Under the pieces are notes generated by a model, which had not been told where the DNA came from, ran no database searches, and saw only the letters and a list, made by a program, of their open reading frames with translations. A program made the translations under genes and the position numbers. From a virus, in IMG/VR virus record IMGVR_UViG_3300034418_012165, positions 1 through 21,949 of that record: a stretch of 21,949 bases of DNA. One strand, written 5' to 3'. Of the stretch, positions 14,774 to 21,896 are shown piece by piece (within the stretch, counting starts at the first letter, position 1; every line of letters starts with the position of its first letter).

Positions 14774-14827
14774 TGTGGATAACTTGTGGAAAAAGTTATT
14801 CATAGCCTGTGGATAACTTGTGAATAA
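14774..14827 (-). promoter_or_regulatory. DnaA-box array, module B
   Basis: Five sites start at 14774, 14785, 14796, 14808 and 14819, each exactly 99 bases from its partner in module A. On the minus strand they read TTATCCACA, TTTTCCACA, TTATCCACA and TTATTCACA. The middle one (TTATTCATA) is on the plus strand. The two TTATCCACA sites are ideal DnaA boxes. The module abuts the stop codon of the upstream gene. Confidence 0.75.
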
Positions 14828-15217
14828 CTATATTCCTCTCCTTTGAAACAAATCTATACACTTGGCAATATCTTCCTTTTCACTGTGTTGGGAACCACAA
14901 AAGGATATGATGGATTTTTTGTTTCTCAGATTGGTGATGTTATCACAAGTCGTTCCACTTACTTCTCCCGTGGCGCTATTGGTTTGGGTCATGCACATGA
15001 GTTCCCTACATAGTTCATCCCCATTCTTCTCGATAAAAGAGGGAGAACAAATTGGTGATACCACATCAAGCTTTCCCAATTCTTTAGCCACGGGGTCAAT
15101 GGGAACCACAATTGGAGCTGGTTCTTTTTGGGAGGATATCACCCCAAAGGTTACACTTCCCCCAACAATCAAACCCACAACACCCGCCACAATAATTTCA
15201 ATCATCTTGTTTTCCAT
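14828..15217 (-). CDS. Membrane-anchored cysteine-rich protein
   Basis: This 129-residue protein has an N-terminal membrane segment with glycine packing motifs (IIVAGVVGLIVGGSVTFGVIS). A soluble domain with six cysteines follows (SPICSPSF, ELCRELMCM, TTCDNI, SFCGSQ, AKCIDL), likely disulfide-bonded outside the cytoplasm. I do not recognise a family. The ATG at 15217 lies three bases after the T-tract of a terminator and has no ribosome site. The in-frame ATG four codons later (15205) has GGAAAACAAG before it and may be the real start. Possible roles are host-envelope modification, superinfection exclusion or a spanin-like lysis function, all inference. Confidence 0.65.
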   Translation of the reverse strand: MENKMIEIIVAGVVGLIVGGSVTFGVISSQKEPAPIVVPIDPVAKELGKLDVVSPICSPSFIEKNGDELCRELMCMTQTNSATGEVSGTTCDNITNLRNKKSIISFCGSQHSEKEDIAKCIDLFQRRGI

Positions 15218-15220
15218 AAT

Positions 15221-15255
15221 AAAAAAGGGGATGGAGTAGAGGATACCCCACCCCC
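15221..15255 (-). terminator. Intrinsic terminator after the fibre gene
   Basis: On the minus strand an 11-bp stem (GGGGGTGGGGT with ACTCCATCCCC, two G-T wobbles) closes a 7-base loop. Six T residues follow directly. It lies 18 bases after the fibre stop codon and should end the packaging-head transcript that starts at the terminase genes. Confidence 0.85.
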
Positions 15256-15273
15256 AAGGGCGCCATAGATGGC

Positions 15274-16953
15274 TTACAGGGAAACAGCCACGTCAACGGT
15301 TACACCGCTAACGCTTTCCACAGTCAAAGCACTTGTGGAGGAATATACAACATTCAATTGGATTTGGTTTCCATTTGCATCCATAGCGGATACATGAACC
15401 AATTTTTTCCCAAGGTTGTGTGTGATGGTGTAGGGGGTGTTTGCGCTAAGTGTTACCTGGGCTTCATATCGTAAATCACTCAAAACAAGGGAGAATTGAC
15501 CATTGCTAGAGTTATAGGAAAGAAGTTCATCTGAAGCATTGGAAACAGCTACCGCACCACGCGCGCGCGCTGGGGTGAAGTATTCATTGGTTTGGCCTTC
15601 TGGAATATCGTCAGTATCAGCATTTACAGAGATGGAACCCGCGCTAATAGCAATACCTGTTCCAGCACTGAAAGCACCTTGAACGGAAGATGTAGCCACC
15701 AAAAACTTTCCTGTGGTTGAGTTATAGGAAAGAAGGTTTCCAGCAGCGGCATCTGCACCCACAGCACTTTTAACGCGTGCATCTGTGTAGTAAAGATTGG
15801 AGCCTTCACTTACATCGGAAGTGGAACCACTGAAAGCAATTTCACCCGCGCTGATTGAAATAGCAGTTCCCGCGGAAAATACACCTTGAACGGAGGATGT
15901 AGCCACCAAGAATTTTCCTGTGCTTGAGTTATAGGAAAGAAGGTTTCCAGCGGCGGCATCCGCGCCCACAGCACTTTTAACGCGTGCATCTGTGTAGTAA
16001 AGGTTTGAACCTTCCACAACATCTGAAGTGGAACCATCAAAAGAGATAGTGTTTCCTGTGATATCAATAGCAGTTCCAGCCACAAGGTTAGCGGAAATAA
16101 CGCCTGTGGAAGAGTTATATGCGATACCTGTTCCAGCACTCAACGCGGCGCGCGCGCGTGCATCTGTGAAATACAGATTGGAACCCTCGGAAATATTTGA
16201 TGTGGTAGCACTCAATGAGTATTCACCATTCGAGTAAGATAATCCTGTTCCAGCTGTGAACTCACCCAATATATCGCTAAGGAGAACCTTGAAAGCACCT
16301 GTGGAAGAATTGTATTGGAGAAGGTTGGCATCTGGAAGAGAAACACTTTCCACACTAAGGGCACTTCTTGAACGTGCATTGGTGAAGAACAAATTGGAAC
16401 TTCCTTCACTGATTTGGTCACTGTTAGCGCTCAACGCAAAGGTAATTTGGCCATTGGAAACACTTGATGAAAGACCCGTTCCAGCGGCTAGGTTAGCGGA
16501 AATCTGTGCTGTGGAAGAGTTGATGGAAATACCATCACCCGCGCTAATTACACTTCCAATTTCAGCGGCTGTGATTGGGCTTTCAATCTGTGTGTAGTTC
16601 CCAACACTTCCACCATTTGCTCCACTTACAATGTAGGTTTCAGTTCCAGCGCTTGGAGCTGTAAGAATAAGAACATCACCTGTTCCCAAACCTTGGGCAG
16701 TAGATGATTCATTGGCTACAAAGTTAGCCAAAGATGTTTGGGTGTTGTCGACGTGTACATCTGTAAGAGCCAAAGAAGAGATGGAAAGCTCTCCATTGGA
16801 TACTGAAAGCATCGAAGAAGAACCGCTGGCAATTGCGGAAATGTAAGAAAGTCCCGCGATATCTTGCTTTCTGGTTAGGTCACTATCATTTGAAGGGGCA
16901 TTATCGGCGCGTACTGCACCTTTGAACACTACACTTGGATTAAAAAATTCCAT
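15274..16953 (-). CDS. Repeat-rich fibre protein
   Basis: This 559-residue protein is low in complexity and rich in Ser, Ala, Gly and Thr. Six repeats are built around E-G-x-N-L-Y-Y/F-T-D/N-A-R followed by S-A-V/L and a YNSSTG segment. Such repeats form trimeric shafts in phage fibres. The last 60 residues (VTLSANTPYTITHNLGKKLV with VSAMDANGNQIQLNV) form a separate small beta domain. I chose ATG at 16953 because GGAG lies nine bases before it; the ATG five codons upstream has no ribosome site. The gene lies between scaffold and capsid genes, so it may be a head fibre rather than a tail fibre. The intrinsic terminator follows it. Confidence 0.75.
   Translation of the reverse strand: MEFFNPSVVFKGAVRADNAPSNDSDLTRKQDIAGLSYISAIASGSSSMLSVSNGELSISSLALTDVHVDNTQTSLANFVANESSTAQGLGTGDVLILTAPSAGTETYIVSGANGGSVGNYTQIESPITAAEIGSVISAGDGISINSSTAQISANLAAGTGLSSSVSNGQITFALSANSDQISEGSSNLFFTNARSRSALSVESVSLPDANLLQYNSSTGAFKVLLSDILGEFTAGTGLSYSNGEYSLSATTSNISEGSNLYFTDARARAALSAGTGIAYNSSTGVISANLVAGTAIDITGNTISFDGSTSDVVEGSNLYYTDARVKSAVGADAAAGNLLSYNSSTGKFLVATSSVQGVFSAGTAISISAGEIAFSGSTSDVSEGSNLYYTDARVKSAVGADAAAGNLLSYNSTTGKFLVATSSVQGAFSAGTGIAISAGSISVNADTDDIPEGQTNEYFTPARARGAVAVSNASDELLSYNSSNGQFSLVLSDLRYEAQVTLSANTPYTITHNLGKKLVHVSAMDANGNQIQLNVVYSSTSALTVESVSGVTVDVAVSL
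15601..16014 (-). repeat. Two tandem 207-bp repeats inside the fibre gene
   Basis: Units 16014-15808 and 15807-15601 each encode 69 residues starting EGSNLYYTDARVKSAVGADA and are nearly identical in the first two thirds. Recombination between them could change fibre length by exactly 69 residues without a frameshift. Confidence 0.85.
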
Positions 16954-16996
16954 GGTGGATATCTCCATATATGGGGGGTTGAGAGTCTTTTATATT

Positions 16997-17218
16997 TTAG
17001 CTTAAATAAACCGTTCCAGATATGGAACTGATAAATGTAATTGTCACAGAATTAGTGGTAAAAATAACATCACCCATAATCTGATTCCCACTTGAATCTA
17101 CAATTAGAACACGTGGCTTGAACGAAAATGAATGAGAAATTGATACACTAGATTGATTTGTGAACTCAGTCACAATTTCTGTGGTCCCACTAGTGGGATT
17201 ATATATTGGGATGGCCAT
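16997..17218 (-). CDS. Small beta-domain protein related to the fibre C-terminus
   Basis: This 73-residue protein reads SVSISHSFSFKPRVLIVDSSGNQIMGDVIFTTNSVTITFISS. It follows the same pattern as the C-terminal domain of the adjacent fibre (TITHNLGKKLVHVSAMDANGNQIQLNVVYSSTSALTVES): an ISH/ITH strand, a V-x-x-x-D-x-x-G-N-Q-I turn, and a final TVT strand. It looks like a stand-alone paralogue of that domain. It has a strong ribosome site (AGGAAGGAACC before ATG). It could form a fibre tip or capsid spike, or help the fibre trimerise. The role is inferred from similarity within this window. Confidence 0.65.
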   Translation of the reverse strand: MAIPIYNPTSGTTEIVTEFTNQSSVSISHSFSFKPRVLIVDSSGNQIMGDVIFTTNSVTITFISSISGTVYLS

Positions 17219-17241
17219 GGTTCCTTCCTAATAGGGGGGGG

Positions 17242-17550
17242 TTATTCGAATATAAGATACAAAGTAGCGGTTCCCGCCTGTGATGCTATAAACACACTTC
17301 TTTGTTGGCTTGTTTGTTGTGGATTATATTGGATGATGGAATCCACCACTTGGGGAAAGGCGCTTGCACTTGGGGCGGCTCCATCTGTCCCTTCATAACT
17401 GAAATAGATGGCTTGGCTCTTTGGTTGTATTGTTATGAGCTTGCACCATTTTGGAAGCTTGAATTCTTGATTGGTTGTGGAAACACTAGCGGCTTTATAT
17501 ACAGCTCCACCATTTTCCCAATTGAGGCTTGAAAGGTCTATTGCGGCCAT
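17242..17550 (-). CDS. Small beta-rich virion protein
   Basis: This 102-residue protein has strands such as EFKLPKWCKLITIQPKSQAIYFSYEG and RSVFIASQAGTATLYLIFE joined by a proline/alanine-rich linker. It has no membrane segment. The ribosome site is strong (AAGGAGAAAATAAA before ATG). Its first bases overlap the 3' end of the 79-residue frame at 17538-17777. It lies between the scaffold and the fibre-type genes, so a capsid decoration or fibre-base role is plausible. I do not recognise a family with confidence. Confidence 0.6.
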   Translation of the reverse strand: MAAIDLSSLNWENGGAVYKAASVSTTNQEFKLPKWCKLITIQPKSQAIYFSYEGTDGAAPSASAFPQVVDSIIQYNPQQTSQQRSVFIASQAGTATLYLIFE

Positions 17551-17777
17551 TTTATTTTCTCCTTTTGGATGTTGTTTTGGTTTTGGGTTTCTTTTGCTTC
17601 TTCCCAGCCATCGACAAAGCTATGGCAATGGATTGGCTCAATGGCTTCCCCTCGCTCAATAGCTTCTTTATTTTCTTGGATACGTCTGGTGATTTTTTTC
17701 TTGGTGTTGGCATTGGGAGTTCCTTCATGAAGATAGTATTCACCATCTATCCAATAGGCTGTGATATTGGTAATCAT
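17538..17777 (-). CDS. Overlapping small hypothetical protein, 79 residues
   Basis: The ATG overlaps the scaffold stop codon as ATGA, a classic coupling arrangement. The frame stays open through the next gene's ribosome site. The protein begins MITNITAYWIDGEYYLHEGTPN and continues as a charged helix. No family is recognised. From 17713 on it shares its DNA with the basic QSIAIALSMAG frame. The coupling supports it, but the overlap with a better-looking frame lowers confidence. Confidence 0.4.
   Translation of the reverse strand: MITNITAYWIDGEYYLHEGTPNANTKKKITRRIQENKEAIERGEAIEPIHCHSFVDGWEEAKETQNQNNIQKEKIKWPQ
17552..17713 (-). CDS. Small basic protein with QSIAIALSMAG motif
   Basis: This 53-residue, lysine-rich protein contains SKKIKKLLSEGKPLSQSIAIALSMAGKK. 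It resembles a common small phage protein pattern ending in KQAIAIALSEAxK (DUF6496-like), whose function is not known. I chose ATG at 17713 because AAGGAACTCCCA precedes it; in-frame ATGs at 17728 and 17746 are alternatives. It lies entirely within another open frame (17538-17777) in a different phase, so either one is spurious or both are made. The motif makes this frame the better candidate. Confidence 0.6.
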   Translation of the reverse strand: MPTPRKKSPDVSKKIKKLLSEGKPLSQSIAIALSMAGKKQKKPKTKTTSKRRK

Positions 17778-18436
17778 GTTTTGAAGCGGTTATTTCTGGT
17801 TTGGTAGTAATGTTTTTTCAGTTGGTCACGGTTTTGGCGGTAGAACTCGAAATCATTGCTGGCCTTCTTCCACAAATCCCCATTGGTGGCATGGTCTTGG
17901 GTTGGTGTCACACCTTGGTTTGTGGATGGTCGTACACGCTCGTTTAAAGCGTGCAATTGTTGTTGGGTGGAAGGATGTTCCAATTGTTGTGTTTGGGTGG
18001 ATTCTTGGGCTTGTGAAGGCTGTTCAAAGTAGGGTTTCAATACTGTGGGAACCTCCCCACTTTCTTTCATGCTATTCATCCATTCACCCAAGGAAACCTT
18101 ATCCTTCTTGGCTTTGGTTTCCATGGCTTTGGAGTATTGCCACTCAATCAAATCCCTAACTTCTGGGTCCGTAATACCTTGGGAAGCTATTGCTTGATGG
18201 CGTTCATATCGTTGGTTCGATAGGGAAAGTTCATCCTGTAATTGGGCAAGTTGGGAAGCCATAGCGTCAACGCCTTGAATCTTGGAAGACATCTCCCCCA
18301 ATTGGGATTCAAGTTCTTGAACACGGTTTTCCGCGGCTCTTTTGGTTTCAGTTACTTTGGAAAGACGTTCTCTAACGATTCCATCCACTTCACTTTTGAG
18401 GATATATTCTTGCCCTTCATGGGTAATGGTTTTCAT
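17774..18436 (-). CDS. Capsid scaffolding protein
   Basis: This 220-residue protein is mostly coiled coil in its first half (RERLSKVTETKRAAENRVQELESQLGEMSSKI and QLAQLQDELSLSNQRYERHQ). A glutamine/proline-rich linker follows, then a basic C-terminal helix (DFEFYRQNRDQLKKHYYQTRNNRFKT). This matches scaffolds, whose basic C-terminus binds the coat and whose coiled coil drives assembly. Its place directly after the portal gene is typical. No protease motif is seen, so removal may be by exit rather than cleavage. The ribosome site is AAGGAAAAACC before ATG. Confidence 0.75.
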   Translation of the reverse strand: MKTITHEGQEYILKSEVDGIVRERLSKVTETKRAAENRVQELESQLGEMSSKIQGVDAMASQLAQLQDELSLSNQRYERHQAIASQGITDPEVRDLIEWQYSKAMETKAKKDKVSLGEWMNSMKESGEVPTVLKPYFEQPSQAQESTQTQQLEHPSTQQQLHALNERVRPSTNQGVTPTQDHATNGDLWKKASNDFEFYRQNRDQLKKHYYQTRNNRFKT

Positions 18437-18456
18437 GGTTTTTCCTTTGTTGGGGG

Positions 18457-19905
18457 TTATGCGAACTCAATTTTTTGTTGTCTTATGGTACGTAACTTTT
18501 CAATAGCTTGTTCTTCCGTGGTCAAATCTGGATATAGCTTCAACATCGCTTCCACGGGGGATAACAATCCCTTATCCAATAGGGCTATGATGTTTTCAGT
18601 TTGGGCTTTTTGTTCCATCTCACTCAGTTCTATGGATTCATAAGAGATAACATATCCACTTTCAGGGTAGTTGGTTCCCAAAATACGGTTGGATATCATA
18701 GCGGCTTTCTCTATGGCTTCCAAATCCGCTACACGGAAAACACCTTCATATCTTTCTTGGGCATCCCTCATGGATTCCTTGCTCATGGCGATAGAATATC
18801 CGCTTCTTGGGTCACTTGAAATCTTTTGTACACTAGCAGGGTCTATTCCCATCTGGGTGGCCAATCGTCTTTCATACGTGGTGATAGCCCCCAACATGGT
18901 CGCGGGGTCACTCATTCCCGCCTGAAATTGACCAATCAAAGGTTGGGTGGAAGAATCTGGGTCTGCGGTAAAACACAAGATGGAAGAAGGGTCCGTGGAA
19001 ACACTCATTCTTGTGGTCGCCATGTTGGAATCCATGGTGTTCAAACCCGCCAATTGGAGGGAAGCCACATATCTTTGTGGGAAGCTTGCATCAAACATAA
19101 GATGTTTCAAGTACGTATAATACGTGGAAGCCACCATGGAACCCGCCACCACTTCCGACAGCTCAAAAGGTGAAAACAATTGACCATCTATAGAAGCATG
19201 GTAAAACACCCATGGAAGGAATGGATTCCCTTTTGAATCTCGATATGGGTAGTTATCCCCACTCATATCCCCACCCAAAAATTCTTGGGTCATATCCTCA
19301 CCCATCACCCCATCTGGTTCAATAACTCGCACAAGATATTTTGGATTCCTGGCATCCCTCAAATCATAAATATCCGCAGTCCAAAACATTTCATGGGATT
19401 CATTGTTTTTTCTCAATCGTAGTTCATACAGATAATTGGCTTTCATGGGGTCACCCGCGGGGGCGCTTGCAAATACCATATCAGGGGTCACAGGTCTAAA
19501 CATCAATTGGTTGGAATCTGAAATATCTATTCTCATAAGCATTTCGCGAAGTCCAATAGTCTTCATTTGTACGCTAGCCATCATTTCAAAGTAATGGCTC
19601 TTATCCAAAGCCCCATTGGGACCAATGAAAGGATATGCTTTCATAGATTCATCTTTTCTTATCCCAACACTTGGCTTTCTGGAATAAAGTACCGCCAAAG
19701 CTTCACACCCCTGTTTGAAGACATTGGATGAAGTATCCAAAGCGCCCCAAATCGCCCTTCTATCGAGCGCCACGGAATCCGTGATGAAATCCTCTAAATC
19801 AGGCGCCCAATTTCCTTCAAGAAGTCTTCTTCTTCTTGCTGTGGTTTCACTCCTATCATTGGAAGCCTTATCTGGAAATATCGGTTTTGATGGTAATGTA
19901 AGCAT
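18457..19905 (-). CDS. Portal protein
   Basis: This 482-residue protein lies directly downstream of the large terminase. It has portal-like regions: an N-terminal helix set (RRRRLLEGNWAPDLEDFI), a beta-rich wing (YLYELRLRKNNESHEMFWTADIYDL, KYLVRVIEPDG) and a PFLPWVFYHASIDG segment. A long stem helix region follows (FELSEVVAGSMVASTYYTYLKHLMF). The C-terminal end SYESIELSEMEQKAQTENIIALLDKGLLSP with AMLKLYPDLTTEEA is a very common portal crown pattern. Twelve copies would form the ring through which DNA is packaged and the adaptor attaches. The ribosome site is AGGAAATTTTT before ATG. Confidence 0.85.
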   Translation of the reverse strand: MLTLPSKPIFPDKASNDRSETTARRRRLLEGNWAPDLEDFITDSVALDRRAIWGALDTSSNVFKQGCEALAVLYSRKPSVGIRKDESMKAYPFIGPNGALDKSHYFEMMASVQMKTIGLREMLMRIDISDSNQLMFRPVTPDMVFASAPAGDPMKANYLYELRLRKNNESHEMFWTADIYDLRDARNPKYLVRVIEPDGVMGEDMTQEFLGGDMSGDNYPYRDSKGNPFLPWVFYHASIDGQLFSPFELSEVVAGSMVASTYYTYLKHLMFDASFPQRYVASLQLAGLNTMDSNMATTRMSVSTDPSSILCFTADPDSSTQPLIGQFQAGMSDPATMLGAITTYERRLATQMGIDPASVQKISSDPRSGYSIAMSKESMRDAQERYEGVFRVADLEAIEKAAMISNRILGTNYPESGYVISYESIELSEMEQKAQTENIIALLDKGLLSPVEAMLKLYPDLTTEEQAIEKLRTIRQQKIEFA

Positions 19906-19914
19906 AAAAATTTC

Positions 19915-21375
19915 CTATTTTCTGAAAATTGGGATTTTGGAAAAGGTGGGGGCAGCGTATTTTGTATCCAAAATGGGAACCACGGCATATCTTAGCGCGT
20001 CAATTGCATGTTTCCATTCACTCAGTCTATCCATAGCGCCTGTTTTTTTCAACGTCCATGAACTCAGTGAACGGATAAGCCGCTTGCACTTGGGATGAAC
20101 AATGAATCTTCCTTGAACCATGGCTTCATTGATGAGCTGGGAACCATAATACACACTCCATCTTGGTTTGTGTGCTGTGTGTATCCGAAAAGGGCAAGAA
20201 TTTTGTGGGTAGTCCAAAACATGTTCCAAAGCAGAACGCAAAAGTGAATTACTCATTCTTCCACCATGTTTTCCCCCACCATGGGGACGGTCCCCCGTCC
20301 ATCTATTTATCTGTAAGGGTTCCAATCCATTCCTTCTTATCATGGCCACAATCGCCCTTGCATGGCGTTGGGCGGTTCCACTTTCCTGTTCTCCACCCGC
20401 GGCAAAGTATTCATCGAGTACATAGATGGTCTTATCATCTTGGGAGATGGCCACCAATAGCGCACACTGTGAATTGGGATGGTGGCCATGGTCTATTCCA
20501 ATCGAAAAGGTATATTCTCCCTTTGGGCAAGGGGAATCTGATATGTGATTCTCTCCAAAATGTTCAAATATCCTTCCATCCAAGGGAACACCCACATCCC
20601 AAGACCCTTCAAGGCGTGCGTTCTTATCTATGGAAAGATAAGTATCGGCTATCCTATCCACATCTTCTTGATGGAGAAGTGGATTCAAGGGCTTCCCATC
20701 CAAATCTATGGGGGTTGTGTTCTCCACAGATAGGGGAGCATGAATATCCCTCACCCGTGGGGGTTTGGTTTCTGTGAGCTTCTTCAACCAAGTTAAATCT
20801 CCCCCACCAATGGGGGTCATGGTCATAAGCATTCTTCCACGATTCCGAAGAAGTCGAGCCGCCAATTCCCCAAATAGGGCTTGTGGGCAAGGTTCATCAA
20901 CCCAGCAAAAGTCAATGGTACCCGAAGCGGCTCCCAAGGTTCCTTGGTTCGCTGTTTTGAAGAATAGCATGGAACCATTTTTGAGCTTGAACCATGGATT
21001 CTTGGCTCGATACCCGCGCCCTTCTTGGAACTCCGGAGAATCATCCGCATATTCATTCTTTCCAATAAGAGAATGTATCTTGTGTTGGATAATCTTGGAT
21101 TGTTCCCATGAATGAACAATAGCCCACACTGTTATGGGTGGTTTGATGTGGGATAAGTCTTTGTAAGGGCTTGAACCCTTCATCATGTACAAGCATTCCG
21201 CAGCTCCCACATAAGTTTTCCCGAGCTGATTAGCCGCGCGGAAAAGTGTTATGGGATGGGTACACTCCAAAACCTCCCTTTGTGGCTTGGAAGGGCGAAA
21301 AAAATCCAATGGACATTCATCCACCAAATCTTTCAAAGCTCTTGCCTTGGTAGCGGCTTGTAACAATCCAATCAT
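19915..21375 (-). CDS. terL: Terminase large subunit
   Basis: This 486-residue packaging motor has a Walker A motif RAANQLGKT (residues 46-54). A Walker B with the catalytic glutamate follows (IDFCWVDEP, Asp160-Glu161), then the coupling motif TMTPIGG (about 185-191). The C-terminal nuclease has an RNase H-like set of acidic residues: Asp295 (SIGIDHG), Asp362 (TGDRP) and Asp459 (HAIDALRY). It cuts concatemeric DNA and pumps it into the procapsid through the portal. The start overlaps the small-subunit stop as ATGA. All motifs are present, so the enzyme should be active. Confidence 0.96.
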   Translation of the reverse strand: MIGLLQAATKARALKDLVDECPLDFFRPSKPQREVLECTHPITLFRAANQLGKTYVGAAECLYMMKGSSPYKDLSHIKPPITVWAIVHSWEQSKIIQHKIHSLIGKNEYADDSPEFQEGRGYRAKNPWFKLKNGSMLFFKTANQGTLGAASGTIDFCWVDEPCPQALFGELAARLLRNRGRMLMTMTPIGGGDLTWLKKLTETKPPRVRDIHAPLSVENTTPIDLDGKPLNPLLHQEDVDRIADTYLSIDKNARLEGSWDVGVPLDGRIFEHFGENHISDSPCPKGEYTFSIGIDHGHHPNSQCALLVAISQDDKTIYVLDEYFAAGGEQESGTAQRHARAIVAMIRRNGLEPLQINRWTGDRPHGGGKHGGRMSNSLLRSALEHVLDYPQNSCPFRIHTAHKPRWSVYYGSQLINEAMVQGRFIVHPKCKRLIRSLSSWTLKKTGAMDRLSEWKHAIDALRYAVVPILDTKYAAPTFSKIPIFRK

Positions 21376-21896
21376 TGTGTTTTCAATCTCACAACATTCG
21401 AGCCATCCACCAAAAGTTCATCCATTACCTGTTTTTTCAAGAGGGGTGGAAGGGCGTGGATGGCGTCCACAATCTCAATCTTCAATTGCTCCGGAGTAGC
21501 GCCATGAATATCTTTGGAAGCTTCAATGAATGTTCTCAGCTCATCATGGAGAGTAAGATGGAGCTTGTGGAGGGAACCCAAGGTGTGAATCACCTTTTCA
21601 TCCCGTGCAAACTGGATATCGCTTTCAATCTCCAATAACTTCCCTATACGAAAAGATATGGGGTCCGTGGGATATTCTCCCCTGGTGGGATTGGCTTTAT
21701 TCCTGGCATCTTCCTTCTTTTGTTTGGTGGCTTCCCTCTCTTTGTGCTTCTTCATCAGGTAGGAAATGTTGGGGATGGAACATCCCATCTTCTTGGCTAT
21801 ATCTGTGTAGGACATTTTTTCCTCAGTTGCCAATCTGATGATTTCATCGCGTTCATTTTGGGTCAATTTGGGTTTGTGGGAAGATGTTTTGGCCAT
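21372..21896 (-). CDS. terS: Terminase small subunit
   Basis: This 174-residue protein has an N-terminal helix-turn-helix (DEIIRLATEEKMSYTDIAKKMGCSIPNISYLMKKH, residues 17-51) that would bind the packaging site. A charged linker follows, then a helical oligomerisation region (IGKLLEIESDIQFARDEKVIHTLGSLHKLHLTLHDELRTFIEA). Its stop overlaps the large-subunit start, the usual coupled arrangement. No strong ribosome site lies just before ATG at 21896; the bases ahead are AATAACGTGAACC. The 53 bases further upstream to the window edge hold no gene, only a T/C-rich tract. Confidence 0.82.
   Translation of the reverse strand: MAKTSSHKPKLTQNERDEIIRLATEEKMSYTDIAKKMGCSIPNISYLMKKHKEREATKQKKEDARNKANPTRGEYPTDPISFRIGKLLEIESDIQFARDEKVIHTLGSLHKLHLTLHDELRTFIEASKDIHGATPEQLKIEIVDAIHALPPLLKKQVMDELLVDGSNVVRLKTQ

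Noticed and set aside
14546-14803. An 85-codon minus-strand frame across the DnaA-box region
   Set aside because: Its first third is made by the repeated TTATNCACA boxes, it has no good ribosome site, and it runs into the capsid start. The non-coding array explains the sequence better.
14675-14827. Possible CRISPR array or plasmid-type iterons
   Set aside because: The repeat unit is only 9 bases and the spacing is 2 to 3 bases, so it is not CRISPR. Match to the DnaA consensus favours DnaA boxes over iterons for a specific Rep protein, and no Rep gene is in view.
20163-20777. A 204-codon plus-strand frame opposite the large terminase
   Set aside because: All terminase motifs are intact on the minus strand, and the antisense frame has the His/Ser/Pro-rich look of a shadow.
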